In this document: in pieces, positions 50,601-62,135 of the stretch | Layout: each line of letters starts with the position of its first letter | How positions within the stretch are numbered: position 1 is the stretch's first letter | Assembly (NCBI RefSeq): GCF_900496995.4 | Contig: NC_044012.1 | Location: 5,766,001-5,830,000 of the forward strand | Origin: Aquila chrysaetos chrysaetos | Lineage: Eukaryota; Chordata; Aves; Accipitriformes; Accipitridae | Reading direction: 5' to 3' | DNA: 64,000 nt | The notes under the pieces: model-generated | Seen by the model: only the letters and a program-made list of their open reading frames with translations | Told to the model about the DNA's origin: nothing | Database searches by the model: none | Made by a program: the position numbers and the translations under genes

Positions 50601-53600
50601 AAATCTTTACCCATCCTCTTAAAAGCTAATACAGTTATAGCTCTACATGACTGTGGTGAAGCCAGGGTCTACACAGTTTTATTCTGTACCTGACACAGCA
50701 GAGGCAAGTTGCTCTTAAGCACTGAGGCAGAAATGAAGACATAGGGAGTCTGTGAATGGTATACAACATAACTGGGTTTGTACTGGTTTGGTTTTGTATA
50801 CGGTGTTCCCCAGGCAATTCTAATCCAGATTGCATTATCCTCATATTCTCTAAAGTTGATGGTGACCTAACAGAAAAAGAAAAGCTTTGGTTTACCAGCA
50901 CATTCAGGTGTCCATAAACATTTTGTTATCTCTTAACCCTGTGTTCACAAGACCCAAACATAATTTAGTATGCCACTGCTTGAATAAGAAACAAATCCCA
51001 CCAGTGTGTTCAGGACTGTATTTAAATCAAATTTCCACAGAAAAACGATAACCTCACAAACTGGAGGGGAAAAAAAAAAGAAAGAAAGAAAAAAGAAAGA
51101 TTCCCCTTTCAAACTCTAATACGACTTTTGTTCCTGTTGACGTACATTTTCTTCTGAAGGGTAAAAATAAAAATAGCTTATTACAAAAGCCTTGATTTCT
51201 CTTTGGGAAAATAACAACACAACAAAAAGGTGTCTGTTTAGATGGAGGGCTAGTGGCAATATTTCCAGTATGTCCAATTTTTGAGAAACTAAACTTTTGA
51301 TCAACTTGTGATTTTAGACCTGAATATAATATTTACCACTGCTCCAGAATACACAATCAGAAATTTGAAGAACATTCCCTTTCCTGTTCTTGTAGATTTC
51401 CTCCTCCATTACTTCTTTTTACCTTGACTCACTCTGGGTGACTTAAGAGTTGGAAAACTTCCTGTAAAAAAACAAAACCCTCCCTTTGACTGAGGCACAC
51501 ACAGCCAAGCTTTTAGTCCAGCTAGGTCATAAACTGTTTAAATTGCTGGACCAACATCACTTCTCAAAGTTTTTGTGGAATTTAAAAAAAATACATTGCA
51601 AAACTCTATGAAAAGAGTTATATGAACTGCAGCTAATTATCTGTTAGTCTGATTTGTATTTGTTGCCCTCTACTGTTGTCAGTGGGAATCCTTTGTGCAT
51701 CAAGAAGTGACACAGGTAACAGGCATTTTCTATTACCTTGCTTAAATGAAGCTGGTGAGCTAAAGCAAGAAAAGGCTTCTGCAAATTGCTTAGTAAAAAA
51801 GTGAGATGATAGTATTTCCCTTCCATTTTTTCTTACTATGCTCATTTCTGTAGTCTAGAAACTGCTTCTTGCTATTCACAGTGGTCTTTCAGTCATTATA
51901 ATGTAATGAAATACCAGGGCCAAGTTCTCACAGCCATCACAAAATATCATTTCAAAACCAGAACTAAAAGGACATGGATACAATTTCACTACTAATCTAA
52001 GTCATAGTAACTGAACCTCCTTGTCCTGCTTGCTGGCTACTTCAGATTCCCCCTTTATACTCTGTTTGATTCAAATTTTTGTTGCTTAGGTATTGTTATT
52101 GGGTAACAGGACAAAGCAATATCAACTTACCCAGGCAACATGTACACTCAAACAGGGCAAAGATTTGATAGAAATCATAAACATACTGCCTTTCTTGAAG
52201 TCTGTCATATTTTAAGGCAGACTTACATTTTATTTCACTCCAGCATAATTGTAAAGTTGCTAGAACAGGCATGCAACACATTTTTCCTATTTCACACGCA
52301 GTTCTTACCATTCCCAAATGAATAATTCCATTTAATTTTTGATGCAGACTGTAAGAAAACAAAATACCTTCCTAAAGTTACGAAAACAATCTACTGTCAT
52401 CAGAGCTAGCAAATTTAGAATGGATTTATTCTTACATTTTTCAAGGCTGACCGAAGCCTTCCTTTAAATTTTTTTTTGAAATCTGTTAAGTCAAAAAATT
52501 CCGCTTCTTCCCCTGTTACACAAGAAAAAAATAAACAAGAATTGTGTTTACAAGAACTAGTTCAGAGATGTTTTCACAGTTTTGCTGAAACAAAATTAAG
52601 CAGAAAAAGCTGAAGCTGCATAGCCTTATACAAAAAGCTGTATATTAAATTTGAGCCTCATTATTGCTATATAAAGGTTAATACTTAATTAGTAGTTACC
52701 AATTTCTAAAAATTGCTTGAGAAGTTAATAAAAAGTATTCTAAAAACATTAAAGATATCTCTATTGAAAAATCCATACTAGACTATATTGGTATTTAAAA
52801 CGTATGATATGAGGCAGCACTGCAGTAAGCTGCTGAGAACTGCGAGATTACAGCAAGGAAAGGCATTTTACCTGTTTTCTTCATCTGGTAAACACACCAC
52901 ACTCTTTTGTTTGGGTAGACGTGGTTGTCTAAGAAAAATAGGAATTGCTCAATAACATAGTGTATTATCAAATGGTAATTAAAGGAACAAATAATTTTAG
53001 AATACTTTTATGACCAGGTTATTTCAAAACGATTACTTCTGATAATGCAATATAATTTATTCAGCATTCTTAAGCTACCACTTATAGTAAACCTAAAAGC
53101 AAAATAGTTTTTTGTTAGAAGAGATAGGAAAATCTTTTTAAATTCAGTTAAGCAACTAAGAGAGGGTATCTCTGAGGTTCAATATTTAAAAAAGGATTTT
53201 ACCTAAAACGACCAAAACTCAGTCTAAACTCAAACTAAGAAGTGTGGACTGTTAAAAGAAAACTTGAGATTTAAACTATTATATAATCAAGTTGTGAATT
53301 AATATTGGAGTTAGAGTTCCACCTGGAGTATTTGCTGTTAATTTTGCCTATTTCACTCCCTATTGAAGAGCGATATTACCGATCTTAGGGTTCGGTGCAT
53401 ACCAAAGACAAACATATCTCTCTACATTTATAACTGCATGCTGGATGTGGCTTACCACAGTTTACATCTATTCAGACCTCAGAAGAAGCAAACATGCTTT
53501 TGTCAATTTTGAGCTTTCGATTTTTCTTTTTTTTTTAAAAAGGTCAGATCCAGTAAGATTAATCATCTAAAACGTAATCTGTTTACACCAAGTGCATCTG

Positions 53601-55048
53601 TACCTCACTAGAGCAATTGGTATGTAATTAAGGGCGTTATCAAGTTACTCAGAAAAAAATATGAAGATGTTATTTTTATTCATTTTTTACTTACAAATTA
53701 TGTCTAGGACAGCCGCTTGCTTTATGTCTACAGAATTTTCCTGGAAAGAAGAATAACAGTGCATGGTGAACTGCAGGTCCAGAATGCTCTATCACACTAT
53801 TTAGGTAAGTGAAAAATCTCAGTATTGGTAGTTTAAATGACATTGCACTTAAGTCCACAGCATGTACACTCTCCTCAGCGACACCACACCTGGTCCCAAT
53901 GTGCACACAATAAAGTTTTGAGAAATCAATAACGAAAGCTATTTCAGCAAGGTTTAAGTGTTTCTGCAGAGGCAGCAATAAGAGCATTGTCCTTATCATA
54001 TGATGTACAAGCAATTAGAAAGTAAAATTAATGGGCATTCATGACATTATGTAACATTGATCAGTATTTCATTGTCAGGTATTTTAATATGCTTGGTTCC
54101 TCATTTAACCTTTACGGCACGAAAAGATTTTTAAGAACCTTCATGACACTACCTGTTACAGATAAGAATGTTTCAGAAGCAAATGCTATTTTAAAATATG
54201 ACATTTGCTACCTTACAAGAATAACTTAACAGTTTCTTGCCCATGGTTTGATCTACACCCAATGTAATGAATCTTTGAGTATGAAATTCAAAGGGAATGA
54301 TAAAAAAAGCTATAGAATTTAAGAGATATCAGTAATAACTGTATCTATCTGGGTTATGATACTATATATAAAGACTCCTGGTACATATAAAGATTCCTGA
54401 TACACCAAAATTAGATTACGTAAGTAGGAGATCAGAAAACTTTTTTTGCTTAAATTAAGCAGAACAGAAGTAGTTCTGGCCAAGGAAATTTAAAAAAAAA
54501 AGTCTGAAAAGTCTAAAAGATATAAACTAGTGCTATCAATACCCATACTAAATAGATTTAGATTAGCACTATGTAATGAGTAAGCATCTCAATCAATGCC
54601 TTTATTTTACAGTTTAGAAATACATCCGTTTCTTAAAGGTTTAACACACTGAGCTTTTATCTACCTTGTGCAACTTATGAGCTCAAAACACATACTGCCA
54701 CACTCAGTAACAGTCAGTCCTGCTCTACTATCAATCAGACAAAATTGATGGTATTACCACCTCAGCTTTACATTTTCCAGACTACAAACTGCCATTTGAT
54801 GCTGTGGTATGGCCAAAGAAAATCCATTTCTTCATAAGAATGGGGTTTTTTTTTTTTGATGGTGCTTCAGTGATTACCTCACAGAGTTGAACAACATCCT
54901 GAGAAATGCTCTCCTTTATCTGACGAAAGTTTATGGTTTGCAGCTGCGTCTCAGAAAGCAAGCCCCATTTCTCTAGCATTGTCTTGATTTCATCTCGTGG
55001 GATTTTTAGTACAGTTCTTCGGATATACTCAGCAACAGTTTCATCCAT
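47572..55048 (-). CDS. CENPN: Centromere protein N, complete gene, ten coding exons
   Basis: CENP-N reads the CENP-A nucleosome and, with CENP-L, recruits the constitutive centromere-associated network. Ten exons join in phase to about 345 residues (human about 339): 55048-54878, 53740-53695, 52928-52872, 52512-52436, 50866-50690, 50011-49910, 49351-49294, 48843-48734, 48107-47984 and 47687-47572. All have AG acceptors and GT donors. The protein starts MDETVAEYIRRTVLKIPRDE, the N-terminal CENP-A-binding pyrin-like domain. The middle has NAIWIRIAWGTPYTKPNQYK and YVVYHSQTPYVF. It then has GPQPKLEFAQYK, RCLVKFSSPHLLESLKSLAP and ADAPISPLLTCIPQKARNYF, all close to the vertebrate family. The C-terminus runs about eleven residues beyond the human end. 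An upstream non-coding exon with donor at 55352 feeds an acceptor just before the ATG. Confidence 0.96.
47691..47712. repeat. (GA)11 microsatellite forming a splice-acceptor polypyrimidine tract
   Basis: Eleven GA units on the plus strand are (TC)n on the CENPN strand, ending two to three bases before the CAG acceptor of the last exon. Confidence 0.9.
47984..48107 (-). CDS. CENPN: CENPN coding exon 9
   Basis: 124 bases, acceptor TTAACAG, donor CAG|GTAAGT. Encodes LETMFKSDPQMDVLDKKEPF then RCLVKFSSPHLLESLKSLAP. Confidence 0.95.
48734..48843 (-). CDS. CENPN: CENPN coding exon 8
   Basis: 110 bases, donor AAG|GTAGTA. Encodes LRIIQENRNEKERIERVNRE then VFGDGPQPKLEFAQYK. The acceptor reads GCAGCAG, a tandem NAGNAG site; the downstream AG gives the length used here. 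Confidence 0.94.
48990..49004. repeat. Poly(C) tract, 15 bases
   Basis: An uninterrupted C run in CENPN intron 7. Confidence 0.9.
49294..49351 (-). CDS. CENPN: CENPN coding exon 7
   Basis: 58 bases, acceptor GATTTAG, donor GTG|GTACGT. Encodes NFQTHYPRPLQERNVAPKS. This is the least conserved exon, but LQER and the phases match the family. Confidence 0.9.
49910..50011 (-). CDS. CENPN: CENPN coding exon 6
   Basis: 102 bases, acceptor TTTAAAG, donor CAG|GTAAGC. Encodes ALVLASNYHDIREMELRSHS then LNSLKDIVFKRYSQ. Confidence 0.94.
50690..50866 (-). CDS. CENPN: CENPN coding exon 5
   Basis: 177 bases, 59 codons, acceptor CTGTTAG, donor CAG|GTACAG. Encodes VTINFREYEDNAIWIRIAWG through SVLKSNLPLLCQ. 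A longer frame across this interval in another phase is a shadow. Confidence 0.95.
52436..52512 (-). CDS. CENPN: CENPN coding exon 4
   Basis: 77 bases, acceptor GTAACAG, donor AAT|GTAAGA. Encodes EEAEFFDLTDFKKKFKGRLR then SALKN, matching human ...DLFDMKQFKNSFKKILQRALKN. Confidence 0.93.
52872..52928 (-). CDS. CENPN: CENPN coding exon 3
   Basis: 57 bases, acceptor TTCTTAG, donor CAG|GTAAAA. Encodes NHVYPNKRVWCVYQMKKT, matching human QFHQHQKVWDVFQMSK. Confidence 0.93.
53695..53740 (-). CDS. CENPN: CENPN coding exon 2
   Basis: 46 bases, acceptor TTTCCAG, donor T|GTAAGT. Encodes ENSVDIKQAAVLDII, matching human ...SISDAALLDII. Confidence 0.93.
54878..55048 (-). CDS. CENPN: CENPN coding exon 1
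   Basis: 171 bases, 57 codons, from the ATG at 55048 to a GAG|GTAATC donor. The exon itself begins a few bases earlier (TTTTCAG|GTGGCTTCATC), so a separate non-coding leader exon is spliced to it. Confidence 0.96.
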
Positions 55049-55351
55049 GATGAAGCCACCTGAAAAGCTGAAACGTTAAAGAAGTTAAGACCAAGGCACA
55101 GGCAGGCTCAGGAGATTAGCTCCCCTACTAAGGTGTACAAAGCTGCATCTAGGCACGACCAGCAGAACACTGGCATCAGTCCTAAGCGCGGCACTACCAC
55201 AGATTTCGGCAGACAGCAACGACGGCGAGTTAAAACGCTTTCTACAACCATTTTTCCCCAAGCCCTCAGAAGTTTCCCTCACTGACCGAGGCCTCAGCGC
55301 AACCTTCCGGAGAGGGATAGAGCGCTGGCGCACAACCAGGGCTGCTACTAC

Positions 55352-55765
55352 CTGTCCTATCCGGTCCGATGGGTGTCCAGCGGGCCTTAGAGAGCGGACG
55401 GGGGAACCGCGTAGCCGAGCGGAGCGGAGCAGCCGCGACCGTCCGTGCCCACCTCACACCGCAGCGGGAGCAGCAGAAGCAGCCCCCGCCCGTCACGCGC
55501 CACGCCAACCACCGCTCGCCTTTCGAAGCGACCAGTCAGGTGCCGCACGGTGCCCGAGCCGCCCAATCACAAGGCGCCCCGCCTCCCGCCCCGCAGCCCG
55601 TTGGCTCCGGCTCCGTGAGGGCTCTTCCCGCCGCTGCCGGGTGCGCTGAGGTGGCTTCCGGTCGGGCCTGGCCGGGTCACCCGTGTCTCCTCTCGACCCT
55701 GCGCGGCCGGTGTGTCGGTCACGGTGCCTGCCTCGCCTGGCTGGGCTCGTCCTCTGGGGACTGGA
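55352..55765. promoter_or_regulatory. Bidirectional CENPN/CMC2 promoter with leader exons (CpG island)
   Basis: A CpG-rich block between the divergent genes. On the minus strand a GGACAG|GTAGTAG donor (last exon base 55352) ends the CENPN non-coding leader. On the plus strand a GGGACTGGA|GTAAGT donor (exon end 55765) probably ends the CMC2 leader. Between them are a CCAAT box (55563-55567) and an ETS-type CTTCCGG site near 55655. No TATA box is seen. Transcription starts are not determined. Confidence 0.65.
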
Positions 55766-57382
55766 GTAAGTGCGAGGATGGCTGAGAGGGGAGGCTTTGG
55801 CCGGACCCGAGCGGGCAGCGTTGCTCCTTTTTAGCTCTGAACGAAAAGAGGGGCATGTGGGGGAGATGCCCTCCCAGCTGCCCTCCCTTCCCGCCCCGCC
55901 GCCTGGCTTTGGGGGAGCCGTGCCCTGCCCTGCCTGAGCTCGGGGCCGGCTTCTGGGCCGGGCCTCTGTTCACCTCGCACCCTCCTTCAGGGCTCAGGGA
56001 GGGCTTTCAGAAGGGCTGTTCTGAGTGGCAACGTGGGGCTTTCCATTGCGATGGTTGTAAGCTTGCTTTTCCTTGGGTCTGTGTGTTTCCCATCACTGTT
56101 TTAAGGACTCCTGGCAGCACTGAGAAACTACAGACTGAAAACAGTCCGGATTAGTTCAGTGGGCCTCTTCTCCTGCCCTGACTGTTGATAACAGTGTAGC
56201 ATCCCCTTTCACCTGACAGCAAAGCTGTCACACTAACAATATTTACTTTCAGCCAAGTGCTATGTGCCTTTCTTGAGGGGTGCTTGCTGCTGAAGAGATG
56301 AGGTCCTGTCTTTTCCATCAGGGGAGCGTGATCCTCTTGATCCATTTCTCTCAGAAGGCAAAAAGCTGTTCTACAGTAAACAAGAAAATTCTGCTGGCAG
56401 TACTAAATTTATAGTGTTCTTATCTGATAGATTGGGAATGAATGCAATAGTAATGAAATGAAGCCTGGTCTGGTGGATGCAGCTGAAGTACGAGAGCAGC
56501 TTGCAAAACAGGAATTTGGCAACAGAACCTTATCTTCAGCATGCTTTACTTTTATACTGGCTGGGTCTTGCCATTCTTGACTGTATATTCTCATCTTCAT
56601 AGACACAGCAGAAATAGAAAGAGATTGCTTCAATAATCTTTTGTGATAAAATGCTATATGGTGCAGTGTGACTTGCTGCATATTATAATAAAAATATTCC
56701 ACTAATTGCCCTGTAACTATGCTGATGTTTGTTGTGTGAATACGACCTTAAGTAATTGCCAGGAGTTGAAAATGCCCTATTGTGCTTCAGTTGGTCATTT
56801 ATTTTAGCCAGAAATAAAACTGTAGAAATTGCTTGATATTCAAGTTGGTGTTCAACTCACTTTATTCGTTAGGCCTAACACCTTGTTAGCTTGCTTTACT
56901 AAGTATGAAATCAGGCTTGATGTAGTTTTATCAGATACTTAGTCCTAAAGGTAGCAGGTGAGAACTCATTCTGCTGATGTGAGGGATGTTGAGTTGCTGG
57001 TAGAAAGTAGTCATGTAAAAAGAGGGTTAAAATCAGTATGAATCTTATTTATCAAAGGGTTTTTTTAATTGTTATTATTTAGGTTCAGGGAAAGTAAATA
57101 AAATCTATTTAATATAAAAACATTTTAAAAGTAGACATAATTTCCCCTTCTCCCCCACTTTGTGCTTCCTTATTATTTACAAGTCTTCATAGATATTGTA
57201 TCTAAATTATTTCCCTTCCATTGTAATATGTAATATTGGAAAAGTAATGCATAGTTTTGAAGACTGAGATTCAAGAGGTTGTGACTAATTTTTATAAGAT
57301 TTAGCTAAACTTGGTGTATTGAAGTGAAGGTGTCTGGCTAAATTGCTTGGAAACATTGGAAAGCGAGGGGTCATTCTCAGTG

Positions 57383-57438
57383 TGCCTAATCACAACCTCA
57401 AGAACAGCAGTGCCTAATCACAACCTCAAGAACAGCAG
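57383..57438. repeat. Perfect 28-bp tandem duplication
   Basis: A 28-base unit (57383-57410) is repeated without change at 57411-57438. It begins TGCCTAATCACAACC and ends AACAGCAG. No mobile element is associated. Confidence 0.92.
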
Positions 57439-59703
57439 CATAGAATGATACTTTAATATCCTCATCTGGAAGACGTTAACCATGTTGCTGAAAGCTAGAA
57501 ACAGAGTCCTTAGTTCAGAGTTCCCTAGGTTTTTTAAATGGCCTTCAACTGTGATTTCTCATTTCACTGAATGACGGATCTTCTGAGTATTTTAAGCTGT
57601 TATCAGAAATATTTATAAATTGTGTATGAAAGATAATACTAGGAATGCAGAAGTTCTGCTGAAGTGACATGAATGATATCTTTAGGTAACACCTACCAGT
57701 TAGGTGTGGAGCTGAATCTCTTTTTATGCTAAAACTTTGTATAATGTTACAGAAAACACCCATCATTTGAGTAAACAAAGAGCTGGTTGGTTTGTAAGTG
57801 TTTTTCTCCAAAGCCAAACAGAACAATACTATCTAACTGAGAACTTAAAACCAAAATGTCTGGTCTTACTCAGATTAGACAGTGAAATGAAGTGCAAAAC
57901 TAAATGTTACACATGGTGAAGTGATACAGTGGCTTTATAGGAATTTGCAGATCTGTTCGCCCTTCCCCCTCTGTTAGTACATGTTCTCGTTTGCACGGTC
58001 ATGCTGCCGCCTTGTGGGTATTATTTGAGTGTTTGCAGCAAATGTGTGTGTTCTGTACTGTAGAAAGCTCCGTGTTTCTGGTTAAGGAGCTTAATGATTA
58101 GCAATGTAGATGCTCAGATGCAATTTTTCATCTTCAGGGTTGGTACACAAGGATTTGCATTTTGCTTTAAGAAGTCATTTTTCTGAGCAATATGTGAATT
58201 TTTTTTTTAACTATTGACTTTAGAAACTTGAAAAAATTGAATTACTTTTGTGTGCAACTTTTTAAATGAAAAAATAGCAAAACTTGTTCTAAGAAATAGT
58301 CTCCTGACATGTTTTAATGAAATATGGAAAAAGCATCTTAGGAAAACAATTACCTAGATTTAAATCTTTCTTTCATTGTTGTCCCCCAAACATGGAAATA
58401 TTAAGCATTAAGCTAATCAGTGAGACTAAAACAACCTAATTTAGTTTTCCTTCTGCGTCAGGGAACTGGTTAGTTCATATTTATGGGAGATTTTGAGAAA
58501 AGAAAAAAGGAAATTCCCTCGATTCCTGACATGCTGATCTCATGCTTCCTTTGGGAAAGAAGTGGGAATGTACCAAACCCCTTATTTCTCCACACAGCTA
58601 GGTCCTTTTACTGCTATTTGCGTTAAGGATGTCAGGAGGAGAGACTAGCACATGGAGAGAAACAAGCACCTTATCCTAGATGTTGGTGTCTAGCAGGAGT
58701 GTGAAGGAAATGCATAGTGTTCTTGTCTGCTCTTTTGGGACAGCCTTTTGGTTTCTGTGTACTTGCTAGGTATCTGCAGTTTTATTGTGAATTCCATAAT
58801 ACGTGTAGGTTCCTTTTGCACATTAATATTAAATATTTAATGTATTGAACATGTGTATAGATCAGCTTTTAGATTAGGAATGAGTATCACTTTCCCATAA
58901 CTTATATGTTGATTCCTGTTAGGAAACGTTTAGCAATTTGATATGCTTAGTGTTCAGGATTGCTTATGCAAGGAATTATCTTACAAGTATTATTTTTCTA
59001 AACAGAAATATTGGTGTTGGAAATTCAGTATTATTGTCAGAGAATTTCTAAGTTTAGGCTTTTGATTTAGAAAAAAAAAAAAGGGGTTATATTGGAAACC
59101 ATAAAGCTAGAACATCCCCTATTTTCCCCACCTTAAGATAAACTACACAGAACATGATACTCGAATGAGACAATTTCTTAATTCTTCTTTTCCCTGAATG
59201 ATAGCGTAGATTTAGAAACTAGTTAAGGAAGTTGAAAGATCAATCATCTTTATCCATGTCTTTGACCTTCAGAGGCTAAGAGTTTATAGAAATTTGCAGT
59301 TAGTTCTTAAGGCATTTCAACCAAATCATTTAGATATATATGTAGTGTAATTTTTAACAAGGAAGGAAAAACTGCACATAATTCAAAATCTCATATAAAA
59401 CACATTAAAGGGCAGACCATTTTTGTGCAATCCAGTGAAATGTCAGTGCCTTTATGTAAAGAGTTCATCTAAATACTTCTCTCCAAATATTCGTTTCAGA
59501 TATTAATGTTTGCTTAGGATTTTGCAGTCCATTTTTCCTCCTAAAGCAATTCCTGTATTTTCTTGGTACTGTTCTTCTACTTTACTGCTAGTATTTTTTC
59601 TACAGCAATTGCATGTTTACCTTGATGTTCTTTATCCAGCATTTCTGTTAGTAGTTTTCTCAGAGCAATTTATATTGCTTATTCCCAATTTTTTTCTGCG
59701 ATT

Positions 59704-59719
59704 CCCCCCCCCCCCCCCC
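59704..59719. repeat. Poly(C) tract, 16 bases
   Basis: An uninterrupted C run in CMC2 intron 1. Confidence 0.9.
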
Positions 59720-61092
59720 AGTATATTTTCATACTTAGATTCCTTATGAGCCACCACCTATATAGAATTCTGTCACTGTGGGCTTAAATTCTGGTGAGAT
59801 GGCAACTTGCTATCTTTATTTTAGATTGGAACATTATTAAAAGGAAACTAAGGAAACCATCCTATCCTTTTTTCATACATGTTTTTGTTACTCTTGAAAC
59901 TTTCATCTGCCAGAGTCATTCCCCTCCAGCAAAAATATTTTAGCCTTCTCTGCTCATGTATAGATCACTGTCACTCCTAAACATAAATATAATATTGAGC
60001 ACTGATAACACTGTTCAGTCATGAACATCAGAAGTACTTAAAGGCTCTAGTTAAGCCTTCCATGACCACTGTAAGATGTTTTGTTACTTTAATCCATCGT
60101 AGCCTGTATGAACTGAGTACCGTATCTGGTAACTGAACTTGAAAGATTTTAATATTCAATGTTATTTGAAAATTAATTTCAGGAGCACTGATCTATGAAC
60201 TGGTGTGACAGTTAGGACCTCTGATTTGTAGCATCTGTCCTGCAAGAGGTGCCATTGCAAAACTCATTTGAGTTGTTAGAAGGCTTTTAATTGATGAAAT
60301 GCACTGTCATATCTATTTGTGACATTGATAGCTTTCATCCACTTTATATGAGAATAATTTTGTAAACAATGGCAGTGATTACTACTCTTAGTTTAGAAAT
60401 AATGAATCTTTCCTTGAATAGCTCCCTTTGACTTTCTGGCCTGTGCTGATGTGCATGCTACCTATTTCACTAGGGCACTGGTCTCAGAAGGAGAAAGCAA
60501 GACAGCCAGCTCAGATGACAGTTTTAGAAGAGCAGTCGGAGGCTGAATGATGAAGAGATTTAATAATCAGCTGGGTTCACACATGTTAAAGTAATGCACA
60601 GTCATTGAGCACGTCACCCTCTCAAGGGAACGCTAACTCTAGTGCTATCACAAAAATCTACTGATAAATTCAAAACGTTGACTTTGTGTGGCATGCAATC
60701 AAAAGCTGGTGGCAATAACACAGCAGGGTTCTTAATCACTTTGCTGTTACAGTCGTGCTCCTGCTGTCATATTTCTAAAGGTTCATTTGTTAATTTGTTG
60801 AATAGAATGCTTAAGCAACTTGTACAGTTTCCAACTTCTGTGCTTAGAGTATATGTAGCGTAATATTAGACTACCAGATAGTATGGGGGAAGATTTTTGA
60901 AAGAAATTGCTGCATGTGTTTGCAACACTATGTGGAACATATTCTCATGGGTCTCGAGAGACTTTTAAATCTGTTTAGATTTTTTAAATTAAGTTTGCTT
61001 GTGGGAATTTAACTCTTGTTAAGCTGAACACATGATGGGAAATATTGGGTAAATTAGTGTACATACCTCTTCAAGCCAAATATATTACTTGA

Positions 61093-61097
61093 GTATT
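61093..61097. repeat. Left target-site duplication of LTR copy 2
   Basis: GTATT immediately before the LTR start, identical to 62131-62135. Confidence 0.85.
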
Positions 61098-62130
61098 TGT
61101 GGTGGGTTGACACTGGCTGGATGCCAGGTGCCCACCAAAGCCGCTCTATCACTCTCCCCACCATCAGCTGGACAGGGGAGAGAAAATATAACGAAAGGCT
61201 CGTGGGTCAAGATAAGGACAGGGAGAGATCACTTGCCAATTACTGTTTGTCACAGGCAAAACAGATTCAACTCGGGAAAAAAAATTAATTTAATATATTT
61301 TCTATCAAATCAGAGTAGGATAATGAGAAATAAAAACTAAATCTTAAAAATGCCTTTCCCCCACCCCTCCCTTCTTCTTGGGCTCAACTTTACTCCCGAT
61401 TTTCTCTCCCTCCTTCCCCCCCAGCAGCACAGGAGGACGGGGAATGGGCGTTGCGGTCAGTTCGTCACACCTTGTCTCTGCCACTCCTTCCTCCTCAAGG
61501 GGAGGACTCCTCACACTCTTCCCCTGCTCCAGCGTGGGGTCCCTCCCATGGGAGACAGTCTTCCATGAACTTCTCCAACGTGAGTCCTTCCCACGGGCTG
61601 CAGTCCTTCAGGCACAGACTGCTCCAGCACGGGCTTTCCCGTGGCATCACAGCCATATTCGGGGGCATCCAACTGCTCCGGCGTGGGGTCCTCCATGGGC
61701 TGCAGGTGGAGATCTGCTCCACTGTGGACCTCCACGGGCTGCAGTGGGACAGCCTGCCTCACCATGGTCTTCCCCACGGGCTGCAGGGGAATCTCTGCTC
61801 TGGCGCCTGGAGCACCTCCTGCCCCTCCTTCTTCACTGACCTGGGGGTCTGCAGGGCTGTTTCTCTCACATGTTCTCACTCCTCTCTCCAGCTGCAGTTT
61901 TTTTGTTCCATAGCAACTTTTTCCTCTTCTTAAATCTGTTATCCCAGACGTGCTACCACCGTCGCTGGTGGGCGTGGGCTTGGGCTTGGGCTTGGCCAGC
62001 GGCGGGTCCGTCTTGGAGCTGGCTAGCATTGGCTCTGTCAGACACTGGGGAAGCTTCTAGCAGCTTCTCACAGAAGCCACCCCTGTAGCCGCCCCCCACT
62101 ACCAAAACCTTGCCACACAAACCCAATACA
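61098..62130 (-). mobile_element. Solo LTR of the same avian endogenous retrovirus family (copy 2)
   Basis: A 1,033-base LTR with the same ends as copy 1 (TGTGGTGGG...CCCAATACA), flanked by perfect GTATT duplications. The body is closely similar to copy 1 except that the central tandem-repeat block is longer, accounting for most of the 133-base difference. No gag, pol or env lies beside it. The minus-strand assignment is by the same reasoning as copy 1, so it is antisense to CMC2. The longest frames inside it are composition artefacts, not retroviral proteins. Confidence 0.88.
61525..61755. repeat. Degenerate tandem repeats inside LTR copy 2
   Basis: Units of about 40 bases built on CTGCTCCAGCGTGGGGTCC and CACGGGCTGCAG recur about five or six times with variation. 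Copy 1 carries fewer units, at about 41736-41865. Confidence 0.65.
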
Positions 62131-62135
62131 GTATT
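62131..62135. repeat. Right target-site duplication of LTR copy 2
   Basis: GTATT immediately after the LTR end, identical to 61093-61097. Confidence 0.85.

Noticed and set aside
53691-54014. 107-codon minus-strand frame
   Set aside because: It overlaps CENPN exon 2 in a different phase. The true exon is 46 bases with clear splice sites.
61378-62029. Frames of 150-172 codons in the second LTR
   Set aside because: Same explanation: both strands of the repeated LTR block stay open by composition.
41327-62130. The two LTRs as 5' and 3' ends of one large provirus
   Set aside because: Each has its own different 5-bp duplication, and ATMIN exon 1, all of CENPN and the CMC2 promoter lie between them.
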